Positions 34,783-43,354 of a stretch of 64,000 bases of DNA are shown here, piece after piece. The stretch is from CAVQND01 sp049518415 (GTDB taxonomy: Bacteria; Verrucomicrobiota; Verrucomicrobiia; Limisphaerales; UBA8199): positions 1-64,000 of the forward strand of contig JBEKRX010000031.1 in assembly GCA_049518415.1 (NCBI GenBank), written 5' to 3'. A program made the position numbers and the translations under genes. The first letter of the stretch is position 1. Every line of letters starts with the position of its first letter. The notes below the pieces were generated by a model, which saw nothing but the letters and a program-made list of their open reading frames with translations, was not told the DNA's origin and made no database searches.

Positions 34783-35474
34783 ACAACCTACCTGAATCAG
34801 TTCAAGCCAGCAGGCACTATATTGGCCAACGAGGCCAGACGTACGCACGGCAGCACATGCAGCTTAGCGACGTCAACTGGCTGGGTTACGCCATTGACGC
34901 AAATTCCTTCAGACCGTACATGCAACAGGATGACTACCTCTTGGACTTCGGTTGCGGGAACGGCGGCATGCTCCGCGAGCTCTCGCGCCACGTCAAGGAG
35001 GCCGAGGGGCTCGAGGTCAACCCAGCGTCCCGGGCGCTGGCGCTTGCTACGGGGCTGAGAATCTACTCCTGCCTCTCCGAGTTACCGGGGCTCCCAACAT
35101 ACCACAAGGTCGTCAGCAATCACGTGCTTGAGCACGTAAGGGACGTGTACAGCACTCTGTTGGCATTGCGCACGAACCTGCGCGAAGGAGGAGTCCTGGT
35201 TGCGAAGTTGCCGATAGACGACATCCGGCAGCGGAGACAGCGGCGTTGGGTCAAGGACGACCCCGACCACCACCTATGGACCTGGACTCCCCGTCTGTTT
35301 GCTAACGTCCTCATTGAGTGCGGCTTCGACGTCTCCGAGTGCCGGATTATCAGCCAGGCATGGCACCCAAGGCTCTTTCCATTTTACAGGACAGCTTTGA
35401 GATCGCCTCTCTTGTGGCTGCTCTCCGTCCTCAGGAACCGGCGGCAGTTGCTCGCTGTGGGGCGGAAGCCCTGA
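34779..35474 (+). CDS. SAM-dependent methyltransferase
   Basis: 231 aa, starting with an ATGA overlap on the glycosyltransferase remnant. Class I motif I is YLLDFGCGNGGMLRELS (about 52-68), motif II is EGLEVNPAS (about 76), and HKVVSNHVLEHVRDVYSTLL (about 109) is the typical methyltransf_11/23 core. A hydrophobic C-terminal stretch (SPLLWLLSVL) may bring it to the membrane. It most likely methylates a sugar or lipid-linked sugar of the polymer; the substrate is not predictable. Confidence 0.8.
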   Translation: MNNLPESVQASRHYIGQRGQTYARQHMQLSDVNWLGYAIDANSFRPYMQQDDYLLDFGCGNGGMLRELSRHVKEAEGLEVNPASRALALATGLRIYSCLSELPGLPTYHKVVSNHVLEHVRDVYSTLLALRTNLREGGVLVAKLPIDDIRQRRQRRWVKDDPDHHLWTWTPRLFANVLIECGFDVSECRIISQAWHPRLFPFYRTALRSPLLWLLSVLRNRRQLLAVGRKP

Positions 35475-35535
35475 CCCGCCCGGTACGCCCCTAGCTGGGG
35501 GGTGGCGGAGGTCCTGCTGCCTCTCACGATGGACT

Positions 35536-36675
35536 GTGGTTGCGCCGAGTAAATCCCTTTACCGGTCCAGCGGACGCCGTCTGCTATTCGTCACCAATTA
35601 TCCTGCCCCTTTCCAGCAGGATGTGGCTGAGGCGTTCGAGTGCGCTGGGTTGGGCCAGTACGACGTGATTTGCGCCGAGGGAAAACAAAGGGGCCGGGGC
35701 AAGCACTGGATGAATGCGGCAGTGTATAGCCGCAAGCGACCGCGCCACCCGCCAGACGGCGCCGGTGCCGCTTCCTTAGAAGAGTGGTTCCGTGCTTGCG
35801 TTGTCAGCGCCAGGTATTCGGTTATGGTGATCGGGCATCCGAGACAGCCGCTCGCGAGCATTGCCCAGCGCGAGGCGGTGAGGCAGGGCATCCCGTACGC
35901 GTACTGGATGGAGCCGCCGAATCTCCTCAGGCCGCGAGCAGCCCTGGCCCTCTATGGGAGGTTCTACCTGCGGCCTCGTCTGGCTGGGGCAAGGTTCCTC
36001 ATGGGTATAGGTGATCGTGCAGTGGCCTGGTTTTCGAGACACTTCGACGGCCCGGTGGAATTTCTACCATACGGAGAAGACCTTTCTGCATGCATGGATC
36101 GCACGGGCTTACCCCCGAAGAGTGAGCTTCTCACGTTTGTCTTCTCCGGGCGACTATTGCGACGCAACAATGTTGGCCTTGTGTGCGATTGTCTCACTAG
36201 GTTGTGGCGCCAGAGGCCCCACAGCTTTCGATTTATCCTCGCGGCCAGTGGGCCTGAGGAGACGAGCTTTTGGAAGGGAGTGGGCAGCGAGCCCGGGCTG
36301 CGGTCCGCGATCGAGATTGACCGGGAGTACCCGAGTTGGGAGGAGAGGCTGCGGCCGTTCAAAAACGGGCACGTTCTTCTTTACCCCGCCTCCCATTCGG
36401 GCTGGGGCCTCGTGATTCCGGAGTCGATGGCGTGCGGCTGTGTGCCCATCACGACGAGCTGCGTAGAGGCGGCGCGGTACTTCGTAAGAGACGGAGTGAG
36501 CGGATTCCTGGCGGCCACCGAGGTAAGCGCTGTGCTGTCCGCCATGAGATCATGTTTGGAGCATCGAGCGTCGCTCGAGAGTATGGCGGAGTGCGCTAGG
36601 GCGGACTCAAAGCGAGGAGACGCTCGGGCGGTTGCGCTGGTCCTCGCAGCCATACTGGAAAAGAACGGCGTATGA
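35536..36675 (+). CDS. Glycosyltransferase, GT4-type
   Basis: 379 aa from GTG 35536. The N-terminal domain opens with RLLFVTNYPAPFQQDVAEAF; the C-terminal GT-B domain has LTFVFSGRLLRRNNVGLVCD (about 200), FRFILAASGPE, and the donor-binding signature HSGWGLVIPESMACGCVPIT (about 290) with the expected E-x(7)-E-like geometry. It transfers a nucleotide-activated sugar to the growing lipid-linked oligosaccharide on the cytoplasmic side. With the preceding methyltransferase it forms a two-gene cassette between two glycosyltransferase fragments. Confidence 0.82.
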   Translation: MVAPSKSLYRSSGRRLLFVTNYPAPFQQDVAEAFECAGLGQYDVICAEGKQRGRGKHWMNAAVYSRKRPRHPPDGAGAASLEEWFRACVVSARYSVMVIGHPRQPLASIAQREAVRQGIPYAYWMEPPNLLRPRAALALYGRFYLRPRLAGARFLMGIGDRAVAWFSRHFDGPVEFLPYGEDLSACMDRTGLPPKSELLTFVFSGRLLRRNNVGLVCDCLTRLWRQRPHSFRFILAASGPEETSFWKGVGSEPGLRSAIEIDREYPSWEERLRPFKNGHVLLYPASHSGWGLVIPESMACGCVPITTSCVEAARYFVRDGVSGFLAATEVSAVLSAMRSCLEHRASLESMAECARADSKRGDARAVALVLAAILEKNGV

Positions 36676-36876
36676 CGCAATAGGCTCGTGGGCCGTGAAT
36701 TGGGCCGGTTGGTTACCGAAGCCGCGTCCTGTGGCCGGCCCCCGCTGGCCTCGAGGCGCCGCGGCTGCGCCGGCACACGCTGGTTCAGAGCCGCGCAAAA
36801 GGCTGTATATTCGAGCCCTTTGGTTTACGCGGGTCGGCCGAGCTAATGCTGAGCCTGTCCGCCAACGAACTGGAGG

Positions 36877-37185
36877 GTGCGGCTTCCAAGCGCATCAGCT
36901 GACCCCTCACGGCCCAGGGCACAAAAAGCCAGCCCCGCGTTGGGCAATCTGTTCGCGCGAAAATCCGGGCAAGTGGCGCCAGAGAAGAGTGGCCTCTTGT
37001 TTGATCCAGCAAACGAGGCCGACCTGGCCAACTGCCTGGACCGCCTTTCAGGTGATGCCCAAGCCAGAACGATGACGGGCTGGAATTCTCTCGAGCACAT
37101 CCGTCGTTGGGACTGCGACAATTTTGCCCGCAACGCCCTCCGGGCTGTGAGCGCGGCTTTGGCGGGCACCCCTCTCAGCTCTTGA
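36877..37185 (+). pseudogene. Glycosyltransferase C-terminal remnant
   Basis: The frame carries a recognisable GT4 C-terminal end: PEKSGLLFDPANEADLANCL then DRL, and WNSLEHIRRWDCDNFARNAL. Upstream residues lack the donor-binding helix and read as scrambled sequence, so only about 75 residues of a normal 380-residue enzyme remain. It ends at the TGA overlapping the next start at 37185. It may be the tail of the enzyme whose head is at 34414-34782. Confidence 0.6.
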
Positions 37186-38390
37186 TGCGCCGTATGCGTG
37201 TCGGCATTGTCCATGCGCTTTCCTGGTTATCCCGGTCGGCGGGCGGACTTTTCGAGAGTGTTCCGGCTCTTGCTAAGGCCGTGGCTGACCTGCCGGGTTT
37301 CAGCGTGTCGGCGGTCGGCGTGGAAGACCCTTACCTGGCCCAGGACCGGGCGCGTTGGGTCTGCCAGGTGTTCGCTGTGCCGGTGTCGCGGTGGGCTCCC
37401 CGCAAGTGGCTCTATGCTCCAAAGATGTTGGCCGAGTTGATGGCGTCGGATGCAGCGATAGTTCATTGCCACGGATTGTGGACCCACCACAATCTCGCCA
37501 CCCTCCAGTGGGGGCGTAAAACCGGTCGGCCTTTTCTGGTTTCCACTCATGGCATGCTGGACAAGGTTGACCTGCAAAAATCGCGCCTGGTGAAACACAT
37601 CGCCGCATGGTGCTACGTGAACCGGCTATTGCGCCAGGCGGCCTGCATCCGCGCGATTTCTGCCTCTGAGGCGGCCTCGATCCGCGCATTTGGCGTCAAG
37701 ACCCCCATTTGCCTGGTTCCAAACGGCGCGCCTGTGCCTGCTCTGGGCCCGCCTGATCCGCCCCCCTGGAGCCAAGTTGTCCCCAGGGACGCCAAGGTCC
37801 TCCTCTACATCGGCCGAATCCATCCCAAGAAGGGGCTGGCGGCGCTGCTGAAGGCCTGGTCCCGCGTGCGCCGCCGCGACAATGCTTCCGCGCATCCCTG
37901 GCGCCTGGTCATCGCCGGCTGGGACCAGGGCGGGCACGAGGACTCCCTGAAGGCCCGAGCGGCCGAACTTGGCCTTGCCGGCAGCGTCCATTTCACGGGC
38001 CCCCTCTTCAAGGAGGCCAAGCACGCCGCCTTCAGCGCCTGCCACGCCTTGGTCCTCCCCTCGACGAGCGAGGGCCTCCCGAATGTCGTGCTTGAGGCCT
38101 GGGCCTACGGACTCCCCGTCCTGATGACCCCCCAGTGCAATATTCCCGATGGTTTCGCCCTCCAAGCCGCCATTCGAAGCGAACCGGAGCCGGACGAACT
38201 GGAGCGTGCCCTGTCGGCGATGGTGTCCATGACCGACTCCGAACGGCACGCCATGGGCGCCAACGGGCGCAAGCTCGTAGAGATGAAGTTTTCCTGGCCG
38301 CGAATCGCGTTACAGATGCAGGAGGTCTATCAATGGGTGCTCGGCCAGGCGCCGGCGCCGGCGTGCGTCGCCCCATCCGGCATCCCGTGA
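37185..38390 (+). CDS. Glycosyltransferase, GT4-type
   Basis: 401 aa, starting at ATG 37185 in a TGATG overlap (an alternative ATG is at 37194). GT-B fold: RVGIVHALSWLSRSAGGLFE at the N-terminus, VHCHGLWTHHN (about 93), STHGMLD (about 115), PNGAPVP hinge (about 180), LLYIGRIHPKKGLAALLKAW (about 206), LVIAGWDQGG, and the nucleotide-sugar signature LPSTSEGLPNVVLEAWAYGL then PVL (about 290). This is the pattern of WcaL/Orf-type EPS glycosyltransferases. It acts in the cytoplasm on the lipid-linked intermediate. It overlaps the acetyltransferase gene by 4 bp (GTGA). Confidence 0.88.
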   Translation: MRRMRVGIVHALSWLSRSAGGLFESVPALAKAVADLPGFSVSAVGVEDPYLAQDRARWVCQVFAVPVSRWAPRKWLYAPKMLAELMASDAAIVHCHGLWTHHNLATLQWGRKTGRPFLVSTHGMLDKVDLQKSRLVKHIAAWCYVNRLLRQAACIRAISASEAASIRAFGVKTPICLVPNGAPVPALGPPDPPPWSQVVPRDAKVLLYIGRIHPKKGLAALLKAWSRVRRRDNASAHPWRLVIAGWDQGGHEDSLKARAAELGLAGSVHFTGPLFKEAKHAAFSACHALVLPSTSEGLPNVVLEAWAYGLPVLMTPQCNIPDGFALQAAIRSEPEPDELERALSAMVSMTDSERHAMGANGRKLVEMKFSWPRIALQMQEVYQWVLGQAPAPACVAPSGIP

Positions 38391-39007
38391 CCCGCGTACG
38401 AAACGATTTGTTCGACGCGCGGCTCGGCTTCACCCGTGGCCGATCAACGCCCGTTGTGGCCCTCTGGTATTTGATCAAATGCGCCTTTTTCCTCTCCCCG
38501 CTCCCCTGGCCGTCTCCCTTAAAGCGCGCGCTTCTCAGGGTCTTTGGAGCCGAAGTCGGCAAAGGCGTCTATATCAAACCCCGCGTCAACATTCATTTTC
38601 CGTGGAAATTGCGGGTCGGCGATTTCACCTGGATTGGGGAGGAGACGTTCATTCTCAATCTCGAACCCGTCGTCATCGGGAGCCACTGCTGTATTTCGCA
38701 GCGTGTGTTCCTTTGCACCGGCAACCACGACTTCACCAAAACCGACATGCCCTACCGCAATAAACCTATCGCCATCGAAGACGGCGCCTGGATCGGCGCC
38801 CAGGTCTTCGTCGGCCCGGGTGTCACGGTCGGCTCGGAGGGTGTCGTTACCGCCGGCTCAGTTGTCACCAGGAATGTCCCTGCCCGGATGGTCTGCTCCG
38901 GCAACCCCTGCATGCCGGTTAAGGGTCGCTGGCCCAATCAGGTGAACGCTGCCGCCACGCACGGATCGGCAGCCGCGGTTGAGAATCGCCCGGTGGCACT
39001 CCCATGA
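38387..39007 (+). CDS. Sugar O-acetyltransferase, WcaF-type (LbH fold)
   Basis: 206 aa from GTG 38387, overlapping the upstream stop as GTGA; longer in-frame starts lie deep inside the previous gene. After a short N-terminal region with a hydrophobic helix, the left-handed beta-helix hexapeptide pattern runs from about 70 to 180: VYIKPRVNIHFPWKLRVGDF, SHCCISQRVFLCTGNHDFTK (with the catalytic His), WIGAQVFVGPGVTVG and GSVVTRNVPARMVCSGNP. This is the colanic-acid WcaF acetyltransferase pattern: acetyl-CoA-dependent decoration of a sugar in the repeat unit. It overlaps the flippase gene by 4 bp. Confidence 0.88.
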   Translation: MTRVRNDLFDARLGFTRGRSTPVVALWYLIKCAFFLSPLPWPSPLKRALLRVFGAEVGKGVYIKPRVNIHFPWKLRVGDFTWIGEETFILNLEPVVIGSHCCISQRVFLCTGNHDFTKTDMPYRNKPIAIEDGAWIGAQVFVGPGVTVGSEGVVTAGSVVTRNVPARMVCSGNPCMPVKGRWPNQVNAAATHGSAAAVENRPVALP

Positions 39008-40392
39008 CCTCGGTTAAACCCGTCCTCGATGCGCTCTGTCCGGCCGTCTTGCGCACATACAAAGCGCGCATTGAAGCCTCGCCGCTGGGTTACCGGCTGG
39101 CGCGCGGCGCATTCTGGTCACTCATTGGAACGGTGCTTTCTCGCTCGCTCAGCGTGGTTTCTTCAATTCTTGTAGCGCGAATGTTGGGCAAGGTAGGCAT
39201 GGGTGAGTTGGGAATCATTCAGAGCACCGTTGGAATTTTCAGTGCGTTTGCTGGTTTGGGCATGGGGCTGACCGCTACTAAGTTCGTGGCCGAATACCGG
39301 GCTAAGGACCCGCGACGCGCTGGAGCTGTGCTGGGACTTTCGGCATCTGTTTCTTGGGCGAGTGGTGCAGTGATGTCGCTGGCGATGTTCGTTCTCGCTC
39401 CTTGGTTCGCGCAACATACGCTGGCGGCACCTCAATTGGCTGGTATGATCCGGGTTGGCTCCGTGCTATTACTTATCGGTTCAGTAAATGGTGCGCAAAC
39501 CGGAGCTTTGGCGGGCTTTGAAGCTTTCAAAACAATTGCGCGATTGAATCTCATCTGTGGGCTATTGAGCTTTCCCTTGATGGTTGGTGGCACTTGGTGG
39601 CTTGGTTTGGTGGGGGCGGTGTGGGGGTTGAATGGTAGCGTTGCAGTGAATTGCTTGTTCAGCCATTTGGCCCTCCGGCGGGAAGCAGCGGCGGCGGGCG
39701 TTCCGTTTTCCGCAACACTTCAACCAAATCAATGGGGGATGTTGTGGCGATTCAGCCTGCCTAGTGTGCTTTGCAATGTCATTTTTGGCCCGGCCAATTG
39801 GGCATGTAGCGCCTTACTGGTGAATCGGCCAAATGGTTACGCGGAGATGGGTGTTTTCAATGTAGCATTGAGTTGGTTTAACGCGGTTTCATTCCTGCCA
39901 GGTGTTCTTGCCCTGGTGATTTTGCCGGTTTTATCATCACAGGCTGCTGAGGCAGGCTATGGGAGCCAGAAAAAAATCGTTGCGCTGGCAATAAGGGCCA
40001 ATGCCATCGCCGTTATCCCAGTCGCGCTATTCATTGCCTGTGTCAGCCCCCTTATCATGTCCTTTTACGGGGCTGGATTCCGTGAGGGGTGGCCTACTTT
40101 GGTGGTGACAGTTGTGACGGCGGCGATCCTCGCTGTCCAGGTTCCGCTGGCTCAGGCAATCACTGCTTCTGGTCGGATGTGGATTATGTTCTTTACCCAC
40201 GTAAGTTATGGCGTGCTTTATTTTGGCCTTACGTTTGCGATGGTGGAGTGGGGAGCATTGGGGTTGTCAACAGCCCGCCTTTTTGCTTACATCGTCAATG
40301 CAGTATGGGTGTGGTGGTTCGCCTCAAAGTATATTTGGGCGGATACGCGCGCTGGGACTATGAACGCAGCTTCCCCGCCGGAGTCCGCTTGA
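39004..40392 (+). CDS. Lipid-linked oligosaccharide flippase, Wzx-type
   Basis: 462 aa starting with an ATGA overlap. It has about twelve to fourteen hydrophobic helices and the MATE/MVF-superfamily polysaccharide-transporter pattern at its start (ARGAFWSLIGTVLSRSLSVV, VARMLGKVGMGELGIIQSTV). Wzx proteins flip undecaprenyl-linked repeat units across the inner membrane for the Wzy polymerase, whose candidate lies 4.8 kb upstream. From here to about 44.6 kb the DNA is visibly less GC-rich, with more A/T-ending codons than the flanks. Confidence 0.88.
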   Translation: MTSVKPVLDALCPAVLRTYKARIEASPLGYRLARGAFWSLIGTVLSRSLSVVSSILVARMLGKVGMGELGIIQSTVGIFSAFAGLGMGLTATKFVAEYRAKDPRRAGAVLGLSASVSWASGAVMSLAMFVLAPWFAQHTLAAPQLAGMIRVGSVLLLIGSVNGAQTGALAGFEAFKTIARLNLICGLLSFPLMVGGTWWLGLVGAVWGLNGSVAVNCLFSHLALRREAAAAGVPFSATLQPNQWGMLWRFSLPSVLCNVIFGPANWACSALLVNRPNGYAEMGVFNVALSWFNAVSFLPGVLALVILPVLSSQAAEAGYGSQKKIVALAIRANAIAVIPVALFIACVSPLIMSFYGAGFREGWPTLVVTVVTAAILAVQVPLAQAITASGRMWIMFFTHVSYGVLYFGLTFAMVEWGALGLSTARLFAYIVNAVWVWWFASKYIWADTRAGTMNAASPPESA

Positions 40393-40422
40393 AGCGCGAA
40401 GATATAAGGCTTTTGTTCCCTT

Positions 40423-41190
40423 GTGCCGACTTTTTCATCTGATCACTTTGTTACGAAACGTCACCCGCCCATTACGACCGACGCCGACCCGCTCGCGGGA
40501 CATTTAGTTCCTCCACCCGGGATTTGGTCAAAATGTGCCCATTATTCAGCCCGTTACGGGTGGTTCCACGCACTTTGTAGCTATGTCGGTAGAAAGTGGC
40601 CTCTAGTTTGGGTATGGGTGGGGCCAATTGTTACCCGGCGGTATCTTAAACAATGGCTGGGCTCATCCGGCCCGCATATTCTGAATCTCGGTGGCGGCGG
40701 AGTGCTTTCGATCCAATGGCTTACGGCGGACGTTACAGCACGCGCTGATGTTTTCATGGATGCCACCAAGTCGCTGCCGTTGCCCAATGCGGCCTTGGAT
40801 GCGGTCTATTCGGAAGAAGTCATCGAGCATATTGACCGGCAGGCGGGACGGCGCATGTTGGCGGAGTGCTTTCGAGTTCTCAAACCCGGCGGAACAATCC
40901 GCCTGACGACGCCTAGCTTGGATTACTTTGCCAAGCAAGTGCTCTCCAATCCCGCCGCAGTCCAGCAAATAAACGACATATTCTACGGTCATGGCCACCA
41001 GTTCATTTACTCAGAGGAATGTCTGCGCCAAGTGCTGAGCGAGACGGGGTTCACCAATATCCGGCAGTCCACCTATCGAGATGCGAACTCAAAATATGGT
41101 TCCTTCGATTCCCACCCCGCGCGCTTTGCCTTCGCCCCGCCTGAATGGTCTCAGTATTGGGAGGCGGAAAAACCGTTGAAGCTGTCCTAA
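40423..41190 (+). CDS. SAM-dependent methyltransferase
   Basis: 255 aa from GTG 40423. The SAM-binding loop is ILNLGGGGVLSIQWLTADVT (about 86-105), with DVFMDATKSLPLPNAALDAV and YSEEVIEHIDRQAGRRMLAE, then CFRVLKPGGTIRLTTPSLDY: the full methyltransf_11 core in order. It resembles the small predicted SAM-dependent methyltransferases of LPS and EPS clusters. It acts in the cytoplasm; substrate unknown. Confidence 0.82.
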   Translation: MPTFSSDHFVTKRHPPITTDADPLAGHLVPPPGIWSKCAHYSARYGWFHALCSYVGRKWPLVWVWVGPIVTRRYLKQWLGSSGPHILNLGGGGVLSIQWLTADVTARADVFMDATKSLPLPNAALDAVYSEEVIEHIDRQAGRRMLAECFRVLKPGGTIRLTTPSLDYFAKQVLSNPAAVQQINDIFYGHGHQFIYSEECLRQVLSETGFTNIRQSTYRDANSKYGSFDSHPARFAFAPPEWSQYWEAEKPLKLS

Positions 41191-41217
41191 CTGCCGGGCC
41201 GCGTTAAAGGTCATAAT

Positions 41218-42408
41218 ATGATGCAAAGCGAATCAGACAGGGGCATTCGGAGTCTCTTTGTTGTGGATACTGAGGCTTCGTGGATTCGGTCGTTGCTCCA
41301 CGCAATGCCGCCGGACGTGAGAATTCATGGCTTTCGGATTCGCAATGCCTTTTCGTTTCCCGGCGGCTTGCGCGGTCAGTTTCAGAAAGTCGGCCGGAGC
41401 GAAGGGGTATCCGAATCATGGCGTGACACATGGGTATCTACTCCCAGTTGGCACAAGGCCTTTGGCCTTTCCTCGTGGCTGGTGACCAGGCAGATCAGAA
41501 AAGCCGTTCGCTGCTTTGGACAACCCGATGCAGTTCTGTTCACCTTGCCATGGTATGCTAAGGTTGCCGAGGATGCCTCTGGGCCGAGGAAGGCATATTA
41601 CGCCCATGATACTTTCCGGTTTTACGGCTGGGATAACAACAAACTCATCCCCTTGGAGAAAAGGCTTCTGGACTGCTGCAATGTTGGTTTCGGCGTCGCA
41701 AGGCGAGTGGTCGCCGATTTAGAGGAACTGTCTTCCACGCCAGTGCAGTATCTCCCGATGGCCACCGGATGGTTGCCAGAACAAATTGCCACTGAAGGTG
41801 AAACTGCTGCGGAAAAAGACCTGGAATCAGTGCCCAAGCCAAGAGTGGGTTGTGTGGGACAGATTCATAGCAGCGCTTACGATTGGGACTTGATTGAATA
41901 TGTCAGAGCGAATCTTCCCAATGCGCATTTCGTATTTATTGGCCCGAGATTCAAAGAACGATCAACTTCGGGAGCGAATCGCGTCGAAGCCGTTTTCGCC
42001 CGGCCTAATGTTCACTGGCTGGGCCCCAAGCCGCATGCGCATTTACCTGCGTATTTCCGCCGCTTTGATGTCTGTTTCAACCCGCTTTGCGTCAGCGAGC
42101 ACAACCACCGGCGTTCCCCTTTACGCCTGTTCGATTACCTAACCACCGACCGTCCTATTGTCAGCACCGCGATCGCCGAGGCGTTTAACCATGTGCCTTT
42201 TGTCAGCATTGCCAAAGATAAGGAGGAGTTCTGCCGGCTGGTGCGGGAGGCGCTGACGCTAAAAGTGGCACCGGACTTGGAGCGCCGAAGGAATTACATC
42301 TCCGCTAATACTTGGCATGCCAGAGCCGCAGAGTTTTGGCGTTTTGTGAACGGAGCGACCTACGTGCGGTCTGTTGATACACTGGGTTGGTTATCCAACG
42401 GTAAATGA
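41218..42408 (+). CDS. Glycosyltransferase, GT-B type (TuaH-like)
   Basis: 396 aa from ATG 41218. The N-terminal domain is divergent (SLFVVDTEASWIRSLLHAMP). AYYAHDTFRFYGWDNNKLIP near residue 125 and GVARRVVADLEELSSTPVQY fit GT4 relatives that lead with D.AYYAHD. The C-terminal half has PRVGCVGQIHSSAYDWDLIE (about 205), HFVFIGPRFKE, NVHWLGPKPHAHLPAYFRRF and DVCFNPLCVSEHNHRRSPLR then LFDYLTTDRPIVST, which carry the donor site. Probably adds one sugar of the repeat unit. Confidence 0.78.
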   Translation: MMQSESDRGIRSLFVVDTEASWIRSLLHAMPPDVRIHGFRIRNAFSFPGGLRGQFQKVGRSEGVSESWRDTWVSTPSWHKAFGLSSWLVTRQIRKAVRCFGQPDAVLFTLPWYAKVAEDASGPRKAYYAHDTFRFYGWDNNKLIPLEKRLLDCCNVGFGVARRVVADLEELSSTPVQYLPMATGWLPEQIATEGETAAEKDLESVPKPRVGCVGQIHSSAYDWDLIEYVRANLPNAHFVFIGPRFKERSTSGANRVEAVFARPNVHWLGPKPHAHLPAYFRRFDVCFNPLCVSEHNHRRSPLRLFDYLTTDRPIVSTAIAEAFNHVPFVSIAKDKEEFCRLVREALTLKVAPDLERRRNYISANTWHARAAEFWRFVNGATYVRSVDTLGWLSNGK

Positions 42409-42411
42409 TCT

Positions 42412-43266
42412 ATGGCCAGTTGTTTTCAAAAAGTTAAACTCTTGTCGACGAATCGTCTCATGCGAGCAGCCTATCCGCGCTGGCTTTTGGCGAGATTAAC
42501 TACTGGCAAACCACCGACGCTCAAACTGGGCAACAATGTCCGAATCGGTGGGTGGATCAACTTTTCGGAATATTGCAGCTTTCACAATGCAGTGCCAGAA
42601 GCCGAAAGGCTATTTATAAGCCGCTGCCTTGGAGCGAAACCAAACCAAACGGTGGCTTTTGACATTGGCGCGAACATCGGTGTGTTCACCTGCTTGCTCG
42701 GCTCCATGGGCGCGGCTCAGGTCCACGCCTTTGAGCCAATCCCGGAAACCTTTTGTCGCTTGAAAAACAATGTGGTTGCCAATGGCATGCTCAGTCGCAG
42801 TGTGCTGAATTGTCTCGCTGTCGGAAGGCAGCCGCAGTTGATCACGTTCCAAGTTCAAGATCATTCGCCGGCGACGAACAAGCTGTCAATTACAAATCCT
42901 GAAAACGCATCCAACACGGCGGTCAATCTCCAGCATGTCGCCGCCACCAGTCTAGACAGCTACTGCGAAGCCTTTGGCGTGGAGCAGATTGATTTCTTGA
43001 AAGTGGACGTGGAAGGAATGGAGCCGCAGGTACTTGAAGGCGGCGGGCGTATGCTGTCTCAAAAGCGAGTCACGGGGGTTTTATTGGAGTTTTGCCCTGA
43101 CAATCTGGCCGCTGTAGGATCGTCCCCTTCTCGTCTCTTCAAGGACATTATGAGCTCGGGGTACCATCCCCATCGCCTTGACCCTTCTGGAAGTCCCGGC
43201 AAGTCAATCAGCCTGGGTGATATGGAGCGAGTGTCTCTGGAGAACGTTATTTTATTGCCAGGTTGA
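42412..43266 (+). CDS. FkbM-family methyltransferase
   Basis: 284 aa from ATG 42412, 3 bp after the preceding stop. The FkbM pattern is clear: VAFDIGANIGVFTCLLGSMG (about 81-100), VHAFEPIPETFCRLKNNVVA, and the C-terminal pair IDFLKVDVEGMEPQVLEGGG (about 195). FkbM enzymes O-methylate hydroxyls on sugars or polyketides using SAM, and are frequent in polysaccharide clusters. With three other methyltransferases nearby, the polymer is probably methylated. Confidence 0.88.
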   Translation: MASCFQKVKLLSTNRLMRAAYPRWLLARLTTGKPPTLKLGNNVRIGGWINFSEYCSFHNAVPEAERLFISRCLGAKPNQTVAFDIGANIGVFTCLLGSMGAAQVHAFEPIPETFCRLKNNVVANGMLSRSVLNCLAVGRQPQLITFQVQDHSPATNKLSITNPENASNTAVNLQHVAATSLDSYCEAFGVEQIDFLKVDVEGMEPQVLEGGGRMLSQKRVTGVLLEFCPDNLAAVGSSPSRLFKDIMSSGYHPHRLDPSGSPGKSISLGDMERVSLENVILLPG

Positions 43267-43354
43267 CAAATTAGCCCGAAGATCATCACCCAGCGCTGCT
43301 GCTTTTTGCCATATCGGTTTCCGCGTGTGTGATTAGCAACAAGGCACAAGAGGA

